Part shown: one piece after another, positions 1 to 6,888 of the stretch | How positions within the stretch are numbered: position 1 is the stretch's first letter | Layout of the letters: each line of letters starts with the position of its first letter | Source of the DNA: an uncultured Oscillospiraceae bacterium | GTDB lineage: Bacteria; Bacillota; Clostridia; Oscillospirales; Acutalibacteraceae | Direction: 5' to 3' | Length of the DNA stretch: 21,853 nucleotides | Assembly: GCA_910587835.1 (NCBI GenBank) | Contig: CAJUNQ010000072.1 | Coordinates: 1 to 21,853, forward strand | Notes under the pieces: generated by a model | What the model saw: the letters and a program-made list of their open reading frames with translations, nothing else | What the model was told of the DNA's origin: nothing | Databases searched by the model: none | Position numbers and translations under genes: made by a program

Positions 1-15
1 TCTGCGTTTTGCCAT
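1..15 (-). CDS. Tyrosine integrase, first five codons only (runs off window)
   Basis: Only ATG GCA AAA CGC AGA (MAKRR) is inside the window, reading leftward off the edge. The assignment rests on comparison with the second copy at 19292, where the same upstream sequence (a purine-rich GGGGGCCAAGAT leader) precedes an integrase beginning MAKKRANGEG. The noncoding stretch between integrase start and relaxase is also recognisably the same in both copies. This would be the integrase of the left, less damaged mobile element. Nothing about its integrity can be judged. Confidence 0.6.
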
Positions 16-110
16 ATCTTGGCCCCCTTTCTTGACACCAACATTACCACATAATCCCCGCCAATGTCCACTGACATTTTTCTTACTTTTTCTGGTTTCG
101 TCCAAAACCC

Positions 111-143
111 TTTTCTTTGTTTATGCAACGCAAATTTTGAGAG
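111..143. repeat. Dispersed ~30-bp repeat, copy A
   Basis: It reads TTTTCTTTGTTTA, a few variable bases, then GCAAATTTTGAGAG. Related copies lie at 3937-3970 (B), 17801-17830 (C) and 21690-21719 (D). Copy A sits between the integrase start and the relaxase stop, and the equivalent stretch is deleted in the right-hand element. Function unknown; see findings. Confidence 0.6.
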
Positions 144-144
144 C

Positions 145-1494
145 CTACATCCTCATTGAATAACTTTCATCATCTATATCCTGCCGGACGCTACGCTCCG
201 TTTTCAGCCCATGCGCCTCCTTCTTCTGCTCGATTTTACTCCTGAGTTTGCTGTCTATCTGAGTGTTCAGCCGAGCAATTTTCTTATCATAACTCTTTGA
301 AATCAACTTGCACAGCGCACTGACTACCGACTTCATCGCTGACCCTACATCGTAACTGTGCGTGGGTTGTGCATCCATAATCTTCATAGCCAGCGCCGCG
401 CTTCGGACAATTACGTTCTTAATGCTACGGAACTCAGGGTTATTCTCCAGCGAAACATCCGGCTCCTTCTTCTCAAAATACAGTGATAATTTCTCTCGGT
501 TCACCTTATTCCACTCAGAATTGAGCCTTGCAATGTCCCTGTCCTTTCCAAGCTCCACCACAATTTTGTTGACGGTATCCTTAACATCCTTCGGCAAGTA
601 ACCATACTGCTTGCGCCCTTTGCAGGTCTTCAGCTGAGATACCAGCTTCAGAAATAACATCTCCACTTCAGAAGTGGGCGCGTATGAGTCACGGATTTTC
701 TCAAACAGCTTTTCAATTTCTTCCCGGCTCTCCCTCTTTAGCCGGTCGCGCAAATCTGTTTCCATCGTGAACAGCTTATACTGCTCCATATGAAAAATGT
801 CGTTACCTAGCGTACTCCGCAGTTCAGCAATCCCTTTTTTCGTCAGCCACCCCTGCTTTGCATCCTTGGAATAGACCAGCAGGTGCATATGCGGATGGTG
901 CGCGGTATTGTGAAATGCTCCGTACCATTGCAGGTTACTGATGTCGATTTTCTGAGCCTCAGCCAACTCGGTGACGTTGCGCCTTACCAATTCCCGCCAC
1001 GCCTTAGCATTGTTGTACCCTAACCGCTCCGCATCCTCGCGGTGCAAACTGATGACGTGTGTCCATATGATACCCTTGTGCTGACCTACTTCCTCTGCAA
1101 CGGAATCCAAATCTATCTTGTCATCGGTCTGACTGAATAGCCCATGTGGTCCCAGCTTTTCCACTCCAGGGCGCTCTGCCATGTAGCTGACCAGCTTATC
1201 CAATTCACCGATACGGTCAGCATTGCGCTCTATGAAGGCGTCTATAAACTCGCTGGCATTGCTCTTGGTGGGAGAGCTTTCGTAGTCATGGTACTCGCCA
1301 TAGTCTTTGGCAGACGGGTCAAACTTAATGATGTCCTGCACCAACCTCTGCTGGCGGACGGTGGCCGGAGCGTTGTCAACACCATCAGCCACCTTCTCAA
1401 CCCCCTCGCGGGTGCCCATATACTTCACCAAGTTCGTCGCGGAACGCTTTGGTGAGTTCCGCATATACCTGCTGGTAACAATTATTTTCGCCAT
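145..1494 (-). CDS. MobP3-like relaxase, intact copy
   Basis: This 449-aa protein begins MAKIIVTSRYMRN. It resembles Clostridial MobP-type relaxases, which nick oriT and lead the transferred strand during mobilization. The clearest signature is the histidine cluster AHHPHMHLLVY near residues 198-208, the metal-binding three-His motif of the family, preceded by HVISLHREDAERLG around 146-158. The C-terminal half is charged and probably helical. I chose ATG at 1494 because GGTGAG lies 5-6 nt upstream; a GTG at 1500 would overlap the mobC stop (GTGA) and is the alternative. The start overlaps or abuts the mobC stop at 1497, so the two are probably translationally coupled. A mutated paralogue lies at 19371-20632. 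The family call comes from motif and context recognition only. Confidence 0.85.
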   Translation of the reverse strand: MAKIIVTSRYMRNSPKRSATNLVKYMGTREGVEKVADGVDNAPATVRQQRLVQDIIKFDPSAKDYGEYHDYESSPTKSNASEFIDAFIERNADRIGELDKLVSYMAERPGVEKLGPHGLFSQTDDKIDLDSVAEEVGQHKGIIWTHVISLHREDAERLGYNNAKAWRELVRRNVTELAEAQKIDISNLQWYGAFHNTAHHPHMHLLVYSKDAKQGWLTKKGIAELRSTLGNDIFHMEQYKLFTMETDLRDRLKRESREEIEKLFEKIRDSYAPTSEVEMLFLKLVSQLKTCKGRKQYGYLPKDVKDTVNKIVVELGKDRDIARLNSEWNKVNREKLSLYFEKKEPDVSLENNPEFRSIKNVIVRSAALAMKIMDAQPTHSYDVGSAMKSVVSALCKLISKSYDKKIARLNTQIDSKLRSKIEQKKEAHGLKTERSVRQDIDDESYSMRM

Positions 1495-1496
1495 AA

Positions 1497-1904
1497 TCAC
1501 TCACCCCCGTTCTGCCACTCGTTAGCGCCCTCGAAGGTCAAAATCCCATTCATCCTCGCTATCTCTTGGGCGACATTGAGCCGTAATGCGCCCAGAAATT
1601 CATCAGAAATATCATTGACCGCCGCCGTGATATTGCTGTTGATTCCAATTTCTACTGCCAGCTTGAACAGCATTTCACACACATCCTTGCCGAGGGAACG
1701 CACCTCGCTCTTGATTGCTCCTGCTAACATCGGAGCCAAGAAATTAATATTTTTCTGCTGCCTGAGATAACCAATGTAGAACTCCACCGCCTTGCAAACA
1801 AAATCTCCTTTCGACATAGCGTTCGCCTCCGGCAGCATTTCCTCAATCTCCGCGACCATCGAAGGCCGCATCCAGTACGCATATTTTTGCTTTTTCTCGC
1901 TCAA
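1497..1904 (-). CDS. MobC-like relaxosome accessory protein
   Basis: This 135-aa protein directly precedes the relaxase and its TGA overlaps the relaxase start region. The N-terminus (KYAYWMRPSMVAEIEEML, then SKGDFVCKAVEFYIGYL) looks like a small ribbon-helix-helix or helical DNA-binding domain, as expected of a MobC-type protein that binds oriT and recruits the relaxase. The start is a TTG at 1904 with AAGGAG about 7 nt upstream; no ATG gives a comparable N-terminus. A truncated copy sits at 20629-20978 beside the second relaxase. The role rests on position and fold-like features, not on a specific catalytic motif. Confidence 0.65.
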   Translation of the reverse strand: MSEKKQKYAYWMRPSMVAEIEEMLPEANAMSKGDFVCKAVEFYIGYLRQQKNINFLAPMLAGAIKSEVRSLGKDVCEMLFKLAVEIGINSNITAAVNDISDEFLGALRLNVAQEIARMNGILTFEGANEWQNGGE

Positions 1905-2227
1905 AAGCGCTCCTTTCCGACCGACCCCTGATTTTGGAGGCCGGTAATTCCTGATTTTTCCCTAACGACCGGCTCTGCCGGACGATGTGAACCGCGCGGT
2001 AGACCCCGCGCTTTAACCTGCTTGCTTGTCTTTTTGACCGTTTTCTAAGCCCTTTGAGGCTGGACATTCTTCCATAATCTTGCATATTTCTCCTTGCTTT
2101 GATATGGTGGCTGCTGCCTTCACAAATCACCACAAATGCCTCAAAACGGCGTTCTGGGCCGTTTGCCGCTACTTCCTCGACTCCAGCCCAAATCGCCTGA
2201 CACGGCTCTCACAAGGGCCATAAGCGC
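1905..2227. other. Gene-free 320-bp stretch upstream of mob genes, oriT candidate
   Basis: No convincing gene is present. It holds two short perfect dyads: CCGGC-TCT-GCCGG at 1969-1981, and AAACGGC-7 nt-GCCGTTT at 2144-2164. It lies immediately upstream of mobC and the relaxase on their strand, where oriT usually sits in mobilizable elements. A 96-codon reading frame across 1843-2133 overlaps mobC and is very Arg/Lys/Ser-rich; I do not regard it as a gene. The oriT assignment is inference from position. Confidence 0.35.
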
Positions 2228-2590
2228 CTACCTCGCTGTCTGGCACTCGTTGTGGTACTTGACCGCTCCATAAATGGGAAGAATTGTGAAAATCAAGTTA
2301 CCATTCCGAACTTGGCCGCTGGCGCTCTCATACTTTGTAGACTCCGTCAGGATAAGTGTTTTGTACTCCAACTCCCGCACATATTTCCTCACTGTGTTCT
2401 CGCTCATACCCACAGCTCGACCGATAGTTTTGTAGCTAGGCCAACATTGATGCGACTTCCTGCCCTCGCAGTACATGAGGTAGGCATAGACAGCCAGCTC
2501 GCCCGCTGACAATCCCAAACTGAAAATTGCATTTGGCAGAGGGAAGAAGTTCTTTGCTCCGCTGCATGATGCTTTCAAAAAATTACTCAT
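2228..2590 (-). CDS. Helix-turn-helix protein, replication-initiator/RepA-N-like
   Basis: This 120-aa protein has the pattern FFPLPNAIFSLGLSAGELAVYAYLMYCEGRK, then CWPSYKTIGRAVGMSENTVRKYVRELE. It is a winged-helix/HTH domain of the kind found in small replication-initiator and conjugation-regulator proteins of Firmicutes elements. ATG at 2590 is preferred because AGGAGG lies 8 nt upstream; a TTG at 2596 is only 2 nt from the Shine-Dalgarno. It overlaps the end of the upstream excisionase-like gene, whose stop is at 2583, so the two form an operon. It is absent from the right-hand element, where this segment is deleted. Whether it starts replication or regulates transcription cannot be decided. 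Confidence 0.65.
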   Translation of the reverse strand: MSNFLKASCSGAKNFFPLPNAIFSLGLSAGELAVYAYLMYCEGRKSHQCWPSYKTIGRAVGMSENTVRKYVRELEYKTLILTESTKYESASGQVRNGNLIFTILPIYGAVKYHNECQTAR

Positions 2591-2798
2591 GTCCAATACC
2601 TCCTGCCTGTTCCTCGACCCAAGCGAGGAATTTTTCTTTGGGAACTACCAAGCGCGAACCGATTCGCAGCACAGGAAAACCATCCTGATGCAATAACTCG
2701 TAGGCCCCAGCCATGGAAATCCCTAAGACTTCTGCCACTGTTTTCGCATTGAGAAACAGTGGCAGTTCGTCATAGCTTTTGAACTTTGATTGAACCAC
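2583..2798 (-). CDS. Excisionase-like small HTH protein
   Basis: This 71-aa protein contains LNAKTVAEVLGISMAGAYELLHQDGFPVLRIGSRLVVPKEKFLAWVEEQ, the HTH_17/excisionase-type MerR-like fold: a helix-turn-helix, then the RIGSRLVVPK wing, then FLAWVEEQ. Such proteins direct integrase toward excision or regulate element genes. The start is GTG at 2798 with a perfect AGGAGG 6 nt upstream at 2805-2810. It is the first gene of the leftward operon and overlaps the next gene by 8 nt. It lies opposite the DUF6076 gene across a 162-bp divergent promoter region. Confidence 0.75.
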   Translation of the reverse strand: MVQSKFKSYDELPLFLNAKTVAEVLGISMAGAYELLHQDGFPVLRIGSRLVVPKEKFLAWVEEQAGGIGHE

Positions 2799-2820
2799 TC
2801 CGCACCTCCTAAAAAATGTC

Positions 2821-2849
2821 TTGACTTTTCTGTTTGCTTGCTGTAGACT
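2821..2849 (+). promoter_or_regulatory. Candidate promoter for DUF6076 gene
   Basis: TTGACT at 2821-2826 and TAGACT at 2844-2849 are separated by 17 bp, upstream of the DUF6076 start at 2961. A short dyad TTGTC-AAG-GACAA lies at 2907-2919 in the leader. Both are weak calls based on consensus matching alone. Confidence 0.35.
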
Positions 2850-2960
2850 AACTCTTAAAGACAGTTTGATTTTCCGACCATCTTATGGTAACACATGGCA
2901 ATTCATTTGTCAAGGACAATTTCAAAAATATTTTTGACTTTCAAAAGGAGCGTAATCATA

Positions 2961-3932
2961 ATGGCTGACTACCTGTTCTACACCTTCTTTGAAGATGGCC
3001 GCGAGTACTTTGTCTATAAAGATTTGACGTTCGAGCGTTCGCACACAAAGGAAAAAGACTTCCCATTTCTGGAAAGCCTTCTGCGGTTTACCTATTTGGA
3101 TATCTGGCTAATGGAAGATTTATTTAAGAAAATGGACAAGGCTCTGCTGAATTTCTATCGGGAACGCGATTTTGATTCGCAGAGAGCAGTGATGCGTACT
3201 CTGGAGGAACTTGCGAAGAAACACATCTACTTTGAATTCCTGCGTCTCGATTGGCAGACGAGATTTCGCTTTATAGAGCGGAATCATGATGAGGACATAC
3301 ACAAGCTTCTCCCGCACAAGCAGCTGCGCCACATTCCCAGCGACCTTGACACTCTGCAAAAACAAATCATGCGTTTGTTTGAAGATGTGCTGGACATCGA
3401 TGATGGCAAGAAGAAACCTGTGCAGGAAAAGCTGCAAGCCTATCTCGGCAAAGAGAAAAGCAATCCCATCTATGCCTATCAGTTCAGGCCAATCTCCACC
3501 ATGTATGAGCGAACCGGCAACGGTACTTTTGCCGAAGTCCTCCACCCAACCTCCCTCTCCGACCTCGTTGAGTTCTCCCTCCGCGAGTGCGTCAAGCGGC
3601 AACAACGTATGCGTATCTGCTCATACTGTGGAAAGTATTTTGCGATTCCCCGGCGCAACACGGCGGAGTTTTGCAACCTGACGGTGGATGAGAATGGACA
3701 CACTTGCCGTGAGGTCGGTGCGGTAAAGCGTTGGGCGGAAAAGAAAAACTCGGATGAGTTATTTAGGGAGTACCGGAGGGAGTACAAAAAGAGGTTCAAC
3801 TGGATTAAAGCCGGGAGGATTAGCCCCGGCGCGTTCTATGCTTGGAGCGCTACTGCGAAGGGTAAGCGTGACGAGTGTGCTGCCGGGAAAATGACCTTTG
3901 AGGAATTCAAGGAGTGGCTCACTCAATCGTAA
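2961..3932 (+). CDS. DUF6076-type zinc-ribbon protein of unknown function
   Basis: This 323-aa protein begins MADYLFYTFFEDGREYF; ATG at 2961 has AAGGAG 10 nt upstream. The N-terminal two thirds is acidic and helical with no recognisable motif. The C-terminus has a cysteine cluster, CSYCGKYFAIPRRNTAEFCN...C, around residues 219-250, a zinc-ribbon-like arrangement. It is followed by a basic stretch (KRWAEKKNSDELFREYRREYKKRFNW). I recognise this C-terminal pattern as DUF6076, common in Clostridial mobile elements, but no function is known to me. It is divergent from the mob/xis operon. A broken copy holds the same place in the right-hand element (20979-21684), so it belongs to the element rather than to the cargo. 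Confidence 0.7.
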   Translation: MADYLFYTFFEDGREYFVYKDLTFERSHTKEKDFPFLESLLRFTYLDIWLMEDLFKKMDKALLNFYRERDFDSQRAVMRTLEELAKKHIYFEFLRLDWQTRFRFIERNHDEDIHKLLPHKQLRHIPSDLDTLQKQIMRLFEDVLDIDDGKKKPVQEKLQAYLGKEKSNPIYAYQFRPISTMYERTGNGTFAEVLHPTSLSDLVEFSLRECVKRQQRMRICSYCGKYFAIPRRNTAEFCNLTVDENGHTCREVGAVKRWAEKKNSDELFREYRREYKKRFNWIKAGRISPGAFYAWSATAKGKRDECAAGKMTFEEFKEWLTQS

Positions 3933-3936
3933 ACCG

Positions 3937-3970
3937 CTTTTCTTTAGTTTAGCGGCGCAGATTTTGAGAG
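3937..3970. repeat. Dispersed ~30-bp repeat, copy B
   Basis: It contains TTTAGCGGCGCA followed by GATTTTGAGAG, 5 bp after the DUF6076 stop. Copy C (17801-17830) has the same core in the same orientation at the other end of the cargo, so B and C bracket the G+C-rich block. Directly after it, 3971-3993 is an imperfect hairpin (ACTCAT...ATGAGT) with no T-run. Confidence 0.6.
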
Positions 3971-4079
3971 ACTCATGCGTTTTACGAATGAGTCAGTAGC
4001 CTACCTTATCCCCCAAAACTCCCCCAGCGTCACCATACATATCTATCATAAGAGAATGCAAAAAATGTTCTTACACCTG

Positions 4080-4124
4080 TGCGGCAAGGCAGAGTTTATT
4101 TCCGCAAAATAACCGAGTGCCGCA
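4080..4124. terminator. Nested hairpin beyond the SDR operon, possible terminator
   Basis: Outer arms TGCGGCA (4080-4086) and TGCCGCA (4118-4124) are perfectly complementary. An inner TTATTT (4096-4101) pairs with AAATAA (4107-4112) around a 5-nt loop. It lies 31 bp past the SDR stop on the minus strand. The T-run expected of an intrinsic terminator is weak, so it may only stabilise the 3' end of the transcript. I see no other gene between 3933 and 4154. Confidence 0.35.
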
Positions 4125-4154
4125 ACATATTTTCTCAATGCAGAAACTCCTCTT

Positions 4155-4913
4155 TCAAGGCACTGGTGGAAAAACTGCGGGTCTTGTCGCTTCGCGCGGC
4201 TCGTCAAACCCAGCCGAGAGCGCCCACCCACAGTCTCCATGATATATCATCTGCCGTGTCATGCCGCCGTCGATGCAGATATTCTCGCCGGTGATAAATC
4301 CCGCCTTGTCCGAACAGAGGAACAACGCCATATTAGCGATATCCAGGGGGGTGCCCACCCGCCCTGCCGGGTGCTGAAGGGCATCGGGGCCGGTGTATTG
4401 CGTATAACTCGTATCGATCCAGCCCGGCGAGATGGCATTGACTCGCACCCTGCCCGCAAGGGATACCGCCATCGCGTGGGTCAGGGCGGAAATGCCGCCC
4501 TTCGCCGCCGTGTAGCTCTCAGTCTGGGGTTGGCTCATGCGGTCCCGGGAGGAGGAGATATTCACCACCGCCGCGCCGGGGGCGAAGTGGGGCAGGAACA
4601 GCTTGGTAAGGTAGAAAGGCGCGGTGACCCCTACCCGCAGGGCATAGTTGAACTCCTCAAAGGTGCAGTCGTCAATGCCTCGCATGATGGGCAGGGCGTT
4701 GTTGATAAGATAGTCAACATGACCAAAATCACGGATAACTTTTTCGGCAAAGGCCGCGAGAGTCTGCTCGTTGCCCACGTCACCGGAAAAATAGTCGTTG
4801 GGCTGCTTGTCGATGATGCACACTGACGCGCCCTGGACCCTGAACTCCTCCGCGATAGCCTTACCGATACCCTGTATGCCGCCGGTTACGACAGTTACTT
4901 TGTCTTTGAACAT
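4155..4913 (-). CDS. Short-chain dehydrogenase/reductase (SDR)
   Basis: This 252-aa classical SDR has the cofactor motif TGGIQGIG (residues 11-18), NNA at about 91, a catalytic Ser in NISSS near 138-142 and YTAAK around 154-158. ISPGWIDT and the C-terminal GENICIDGGM complete the fold, an NAD(P)-dependent oxidoreductase acting on an unknown alcohol or ketone in the cytoplasm. ATG at 4913 has AGGAGG 6 nt upstream, and that Shine-Dalgarno overlaps the TAG stop of the preceding gene, so the two are co-transcribed. After the usual GGMTRQMIYH terminus about 27 further residues follow (ending PAVFPPVP). Most such proteins end near there, so the tail may be read-through into the cargo boundary. Confidence 0.88.
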   Translation of the reverse strand: MFKDKVTVVTGGIQGIGKAIAEEFRVQGASVCIIDKQPNDYFSGDVGNEQTLAAFAEKVIRDFGHVDYLINNALPIMRGIDDCTFEEFNYALRVGVTAPFYLTKLFLPHFAPGAAVVNISSSRDRMSQPQTESYTAAKGGISALTHAMAVSLAGRVRVNAISPGWIDTSYTQYTGPDALQHPAGRVGTPLDIANMALFLCSDKAGFITGENICIDGGMTRQMIYHGDCGWALSAGFDEPREATRPAVFPPVP

Positions 4914-4923
4914 GGTTTTCCTC

Positions 4924-5325
4924 CTAATTTTGATGTATTGTTTTTGCTATGTTCGCCCGCGCCCACTGTATCATGAGCACACAGTCTTTCATGCGCATGG
5001 TACAAAGAGAGGTCTCCTCCCTTTCCGTACCGCAGGCGCTGGTGCCGTACTCCTTTTGCAGGCGGGCAATGGTTTCAATATAGCTATCTTCAATGCCTGT
5101 CAGCCGTACGATAATGGCGAAGGTTACGGCGAACACGTCGCATAGGGTAGGTTCCCCCAGGAGCTTTGGGAGTCCGACCGCCAGCTCCTCCGTGCCGGCA
5201 AAATCCTCGCCCAGCTCCTCCCGATACGCCTCCAACAGGGCCTCCGGGCAGTTTAGACCAGCTTCTCTAGCTTTTGCTGCAGCCCGTAGCTTCTCCACAA
5301 TACATTCGCAGCTGTTCTCACGCAT
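4924..5325 (-). CDS. Six-cysteine small protein, divergent C_GCAxxG_C_C relative (copy 1)
   Basis: This 133-aa protein has Cys at 6, 8, 26, 62, 98, 108 and 115. AREAGLNCPEALLEAY, EYGTSACG and MKDCVLMIQWA match the first, third and fourth cysteine blocks of the C_GCAxxG_C_C family (putative redox-active, often near transporters). The GCAxxG block is replaced by LCDVFAVTF. No signal peptide is visible. ATG at 5325 is chosen because GGAGGAGGGG precedes it and because it aligns with copy 2; it overlaps the MATE1 stop by 8 nt (ATGCGTGA), implying coupled translation. The SDR follows 10 nt later. Copy 2 (15914-16300) shares the same six cysteines and also neighbours a MATE gene. Family assignment is inferred from the cysteine spacing; function unknown. 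Confidence 0.75.
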   Translation of the reverse strand: MRENSCECIVEKLRAAAKAREAGLNCPEALLEAYREELGEDFAGTEELAVGLPKLLGEPTLCDVFAVTFAIIVRLTGIEDSYIETIARLQKEYGTSACGTEREETSLCTMRMKDCVLMIQWARANIAKTIHQN

Positions 5326-6679
5326 AGCTCCCCTCCTCCACCGGCAGCTTCTTTTTGAGAAAGCGCCGGAAATAAACCGCATTGGTAACAGCAGTCAGTA
5401 TGTCGGAAATCGGCTCCGCCAAAACAACGGCAAACACGCCCCATCTCAACACATTGGGCAGGATGTAGATCAGCGGGATAAGCAAGATCACCTTGCGGTA
5501 GAAAGCGAAGAAGAAGGACTTCCCTCCCTCCCCCAGGGAGTTGTAGGTCTGCTGGAAGGTGGAGTTGGCTCCGGTGGTGAACACGCCGAAGATGTAAATT
5601 TGCAGCATTCTGCCGCCCAGATCTACCAGCTGGGGGTCGGAGTTAAATATGCGAATGAAAAGCTCCGGGAACAGCACCACGACCGCCGTGACTATCACGG
5701 TGAAGATGGAGTTGGCGGTCAGCGCCAACCGAATGATGGCCCGCACCCGGTGATAGGCCCCGGAGCCGTAGTTGTACCCGATGATGGGCTGGGAGCCCTG
5801 GGCCACGCCCTCCACCGGCAGCAGCACGAACTGGAACATAGAGAACAGAATTGTCATGGCCCCCACGGCCAAATCCCCACCGAAGGTGTAGACCTGCCGG
5901 TTGAAGCACACGTGCAGCACACCCTCAGAAGCACTCATGAAGAAGGGCGCGGAGCCCAGTATGATGATCTGCTTGAGGGTTTTCCAGTCGGGCCGCAGGT
6001 TTTCCCGCCGCACCCGCAGGGTGGGCTTTTTCCCCATCAGGAACAGGAGCACCCACACAAAGGACGCCATCTGGCTGATGACCGTGGCAAGCGCCGCCCC
6101 GGCCACGCCCATGTGCATAGCAAAGATGAACAGCGGATCCAGTGCCATATTCAGCACCGCGCCCAGCATGGTGGTGATCATGGCGGTCTTGGCGAAGCCC
6201 TGAGATGTGATGTAGTAGTTCATGCCAACTGTAATCTGTACAAATATTGTACCTACAATGTAAATAGTGAGGTAGCTGTCGGCGTAGGGCAGGGTCTGGT
6301 CGCTTGCGCCGAAAATGCGCAGGATAGGGCTCTTGAGGGCAAGCACACCCACAGTAATCAGTACAGAAGTAATGAGCAGCATAGAAAGGCTGTTGCCCAG
6401 GAATTTCTCGGCGGTTCTGTTATCCTGCCTGCCCATGTGTATCGCCGCATGGGGCGATCCGCCTCGCCCGAACAGACCAGTAAAGGCGGTCACCACCGTG
6501 ACGATGGGCGCGCAGATGCCGATTGCCGCCATTGCTATCGCCCCGTCCTGCATTTGGCCGATGTAGATGCGGTCGACGAGGTTGTAGAGCAGGGTCACTA
6601 TCTGGGCGCAGATAGCGGGGAAGGCTAGAGACCACAAGAGCTTGGGTATCCTCCAGGTGGCGAGCTTTTGATTTTCCAC
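5318..6679 (-). CDS. MATE family efflux transporter (MATE1)
   Basis: This 453-aa protein has about 12 hydrophobic segments. The MATE hallmarks are ICAQIVTLLYNLVDRIYIGQM near the N-terminus, GFAKTAMITTMLGAVLNMALDPLFIF in the middle, and GAQP-like GSQPIIGYNYGSG after the midpoint. Such proteins export drugs, flavonoid-like or cationic compounds using a H+ or Na+ gradient. GTG at 6679 is preferred over GTG at 6688: AGGAG is 8 nt from the former and touching the latter, and MENQKL aligns with MEENKL of MATE4. It heads a three-gene operon with the Cys-rich protein and the SDR. It is closest to MATE4 among the four MATE genes here. Substrate unknown. Confidence 0.93.
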   Translation of the reverse strand: MENQKLATWRIPKLLWSLAFPAICAQIVTLLYNLVDRIYIGQMQDGAIAMAAIGICAPIVTVVTAFTGLFGRGGSPHAAIHMGRQDNRTAEKFLGNSLSMLLITSVLITVGVLALKSPILRIFGASDQTLPYADSYLTIYIVGTIFVQITVGMNYYITSQGFAKTAMITTMLGAVLNMALDPLFIFAMHMGVAGAALATVISQMASFVWVLLFLMGKKPTLRVRRENLRPDWKTLKQIIILGSAPFFMSASEGVLHVCFNRQVYTFGGDLAVGAMTILFSMFQFVLLPVEGVAQGSQPIIGYNYGSGAYHRVRAIIRLALTANSIFTVIVTAVVVLFPELFIRIFNSDPQLVDLGGRMLQIYIFGVFTTGANSTFQQTYNSLGEGGKSFFFAFYRKVILLIPLIYILPNVLRWGVFAVVLAEPISDILTAVTNAVYFRRFLKKKLPVEEGSYA

Positions 6680-6711
6680 TTTTATCACTCCTGATTTGAG
6701 TCTATGACACC

Positions 6712-6740
6712 ATTATAGCAGATTTTCTGAGTGAAATCAG
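6712..6740 (-). promoter_or_regulatory. Promoter of the MATE1-Cys-SDR operon
   Basis: On the minus strand TGCTATAAT (an extended -10, TATAAT at 6717-6712) lies about 33 bp upstream of the GTG start. The -35 region (CTGATT at 6740-6735) is weak, as is common with extended -10 promoters. CTGATTT at 6691-6697 and AAATCAG at 6734-6740 form a 7-bp inverted repeat that straddles the -10 and could be a repressor site. Confidence 0.5.
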
Positions 6741-6760
6741 CGGCTTATTTTAACGCTATG

Positions 6761-6775
6761 TGTGGCGAATTGTAA
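6761..6775. promoter_or_regulatory. Shared intergenic motif TGTGGCRAAT..TAA, site 1
   Basis: TGTGGCGAATTGTAA lies between the divergent MATE1 and AKR promoters. It resembles the arms of the dyad at 11945-11992 and the sites at 13275-13308. A partial inverse, GCCACAC, occurs at 6803-6809. This is a possible common operator, seen by eye only. Confidence 0.35.
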
Positions 6776-6828
6776 CACGCTCCAACGAACGCATGAGAAA
6801 ATGCCACACCACATCTTAGCTTTTGCCC

Positions 6829-6857
6829 TTGTGTTTCTGCCCATAAAGTTGTATAAT
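6829..6857 (+). promoter_or_regulatory. Promoter of the AKR-MATE2 operon
   Basis: TTGTGT (6829-6834) and TATAAT (6852-6857) are separated by 17 bp. The ATG at 6889 follows with ACAAGGAGGG as its ribosome-binding site. The perfect -10 and correct spacing make this a good sigma-A-type call. Confidence 0.6.
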
Positions 6858-6888
6858 CTGCCCAATACCACACAAGGAGGGTACTCTC

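Noticed and set aside
1843..2133. 96-codon Arg/Lys/Ser-rich reading frame upstream of mobC
   Set aside because: It overlaps the mobC start in another frame, has no good ribosome-binding site, and its composition looks like translation of noncoding DNA.
4080..4240. Short open frames between the SDR gene and repeat B
   Set aside because: They lack ribosome-binding sites, are low-complexity and overlap the hairpin or the SDR 3' end.
5093..6628. 511-codon plus-strand open frame
   Set aside because: It is antisense to MATE1 and the Cys-rich gene; the His/Gln/Gly-rich translation is a typical shadow of a G+C-rich membrane gene.
6689..6888. Riboswitch upstream of the efflux genes
   Set aside because: I looked for guanidine- or other efflux-linked aptamer signatures before each MATE gene and saw only promoters, dyads and short leaders.
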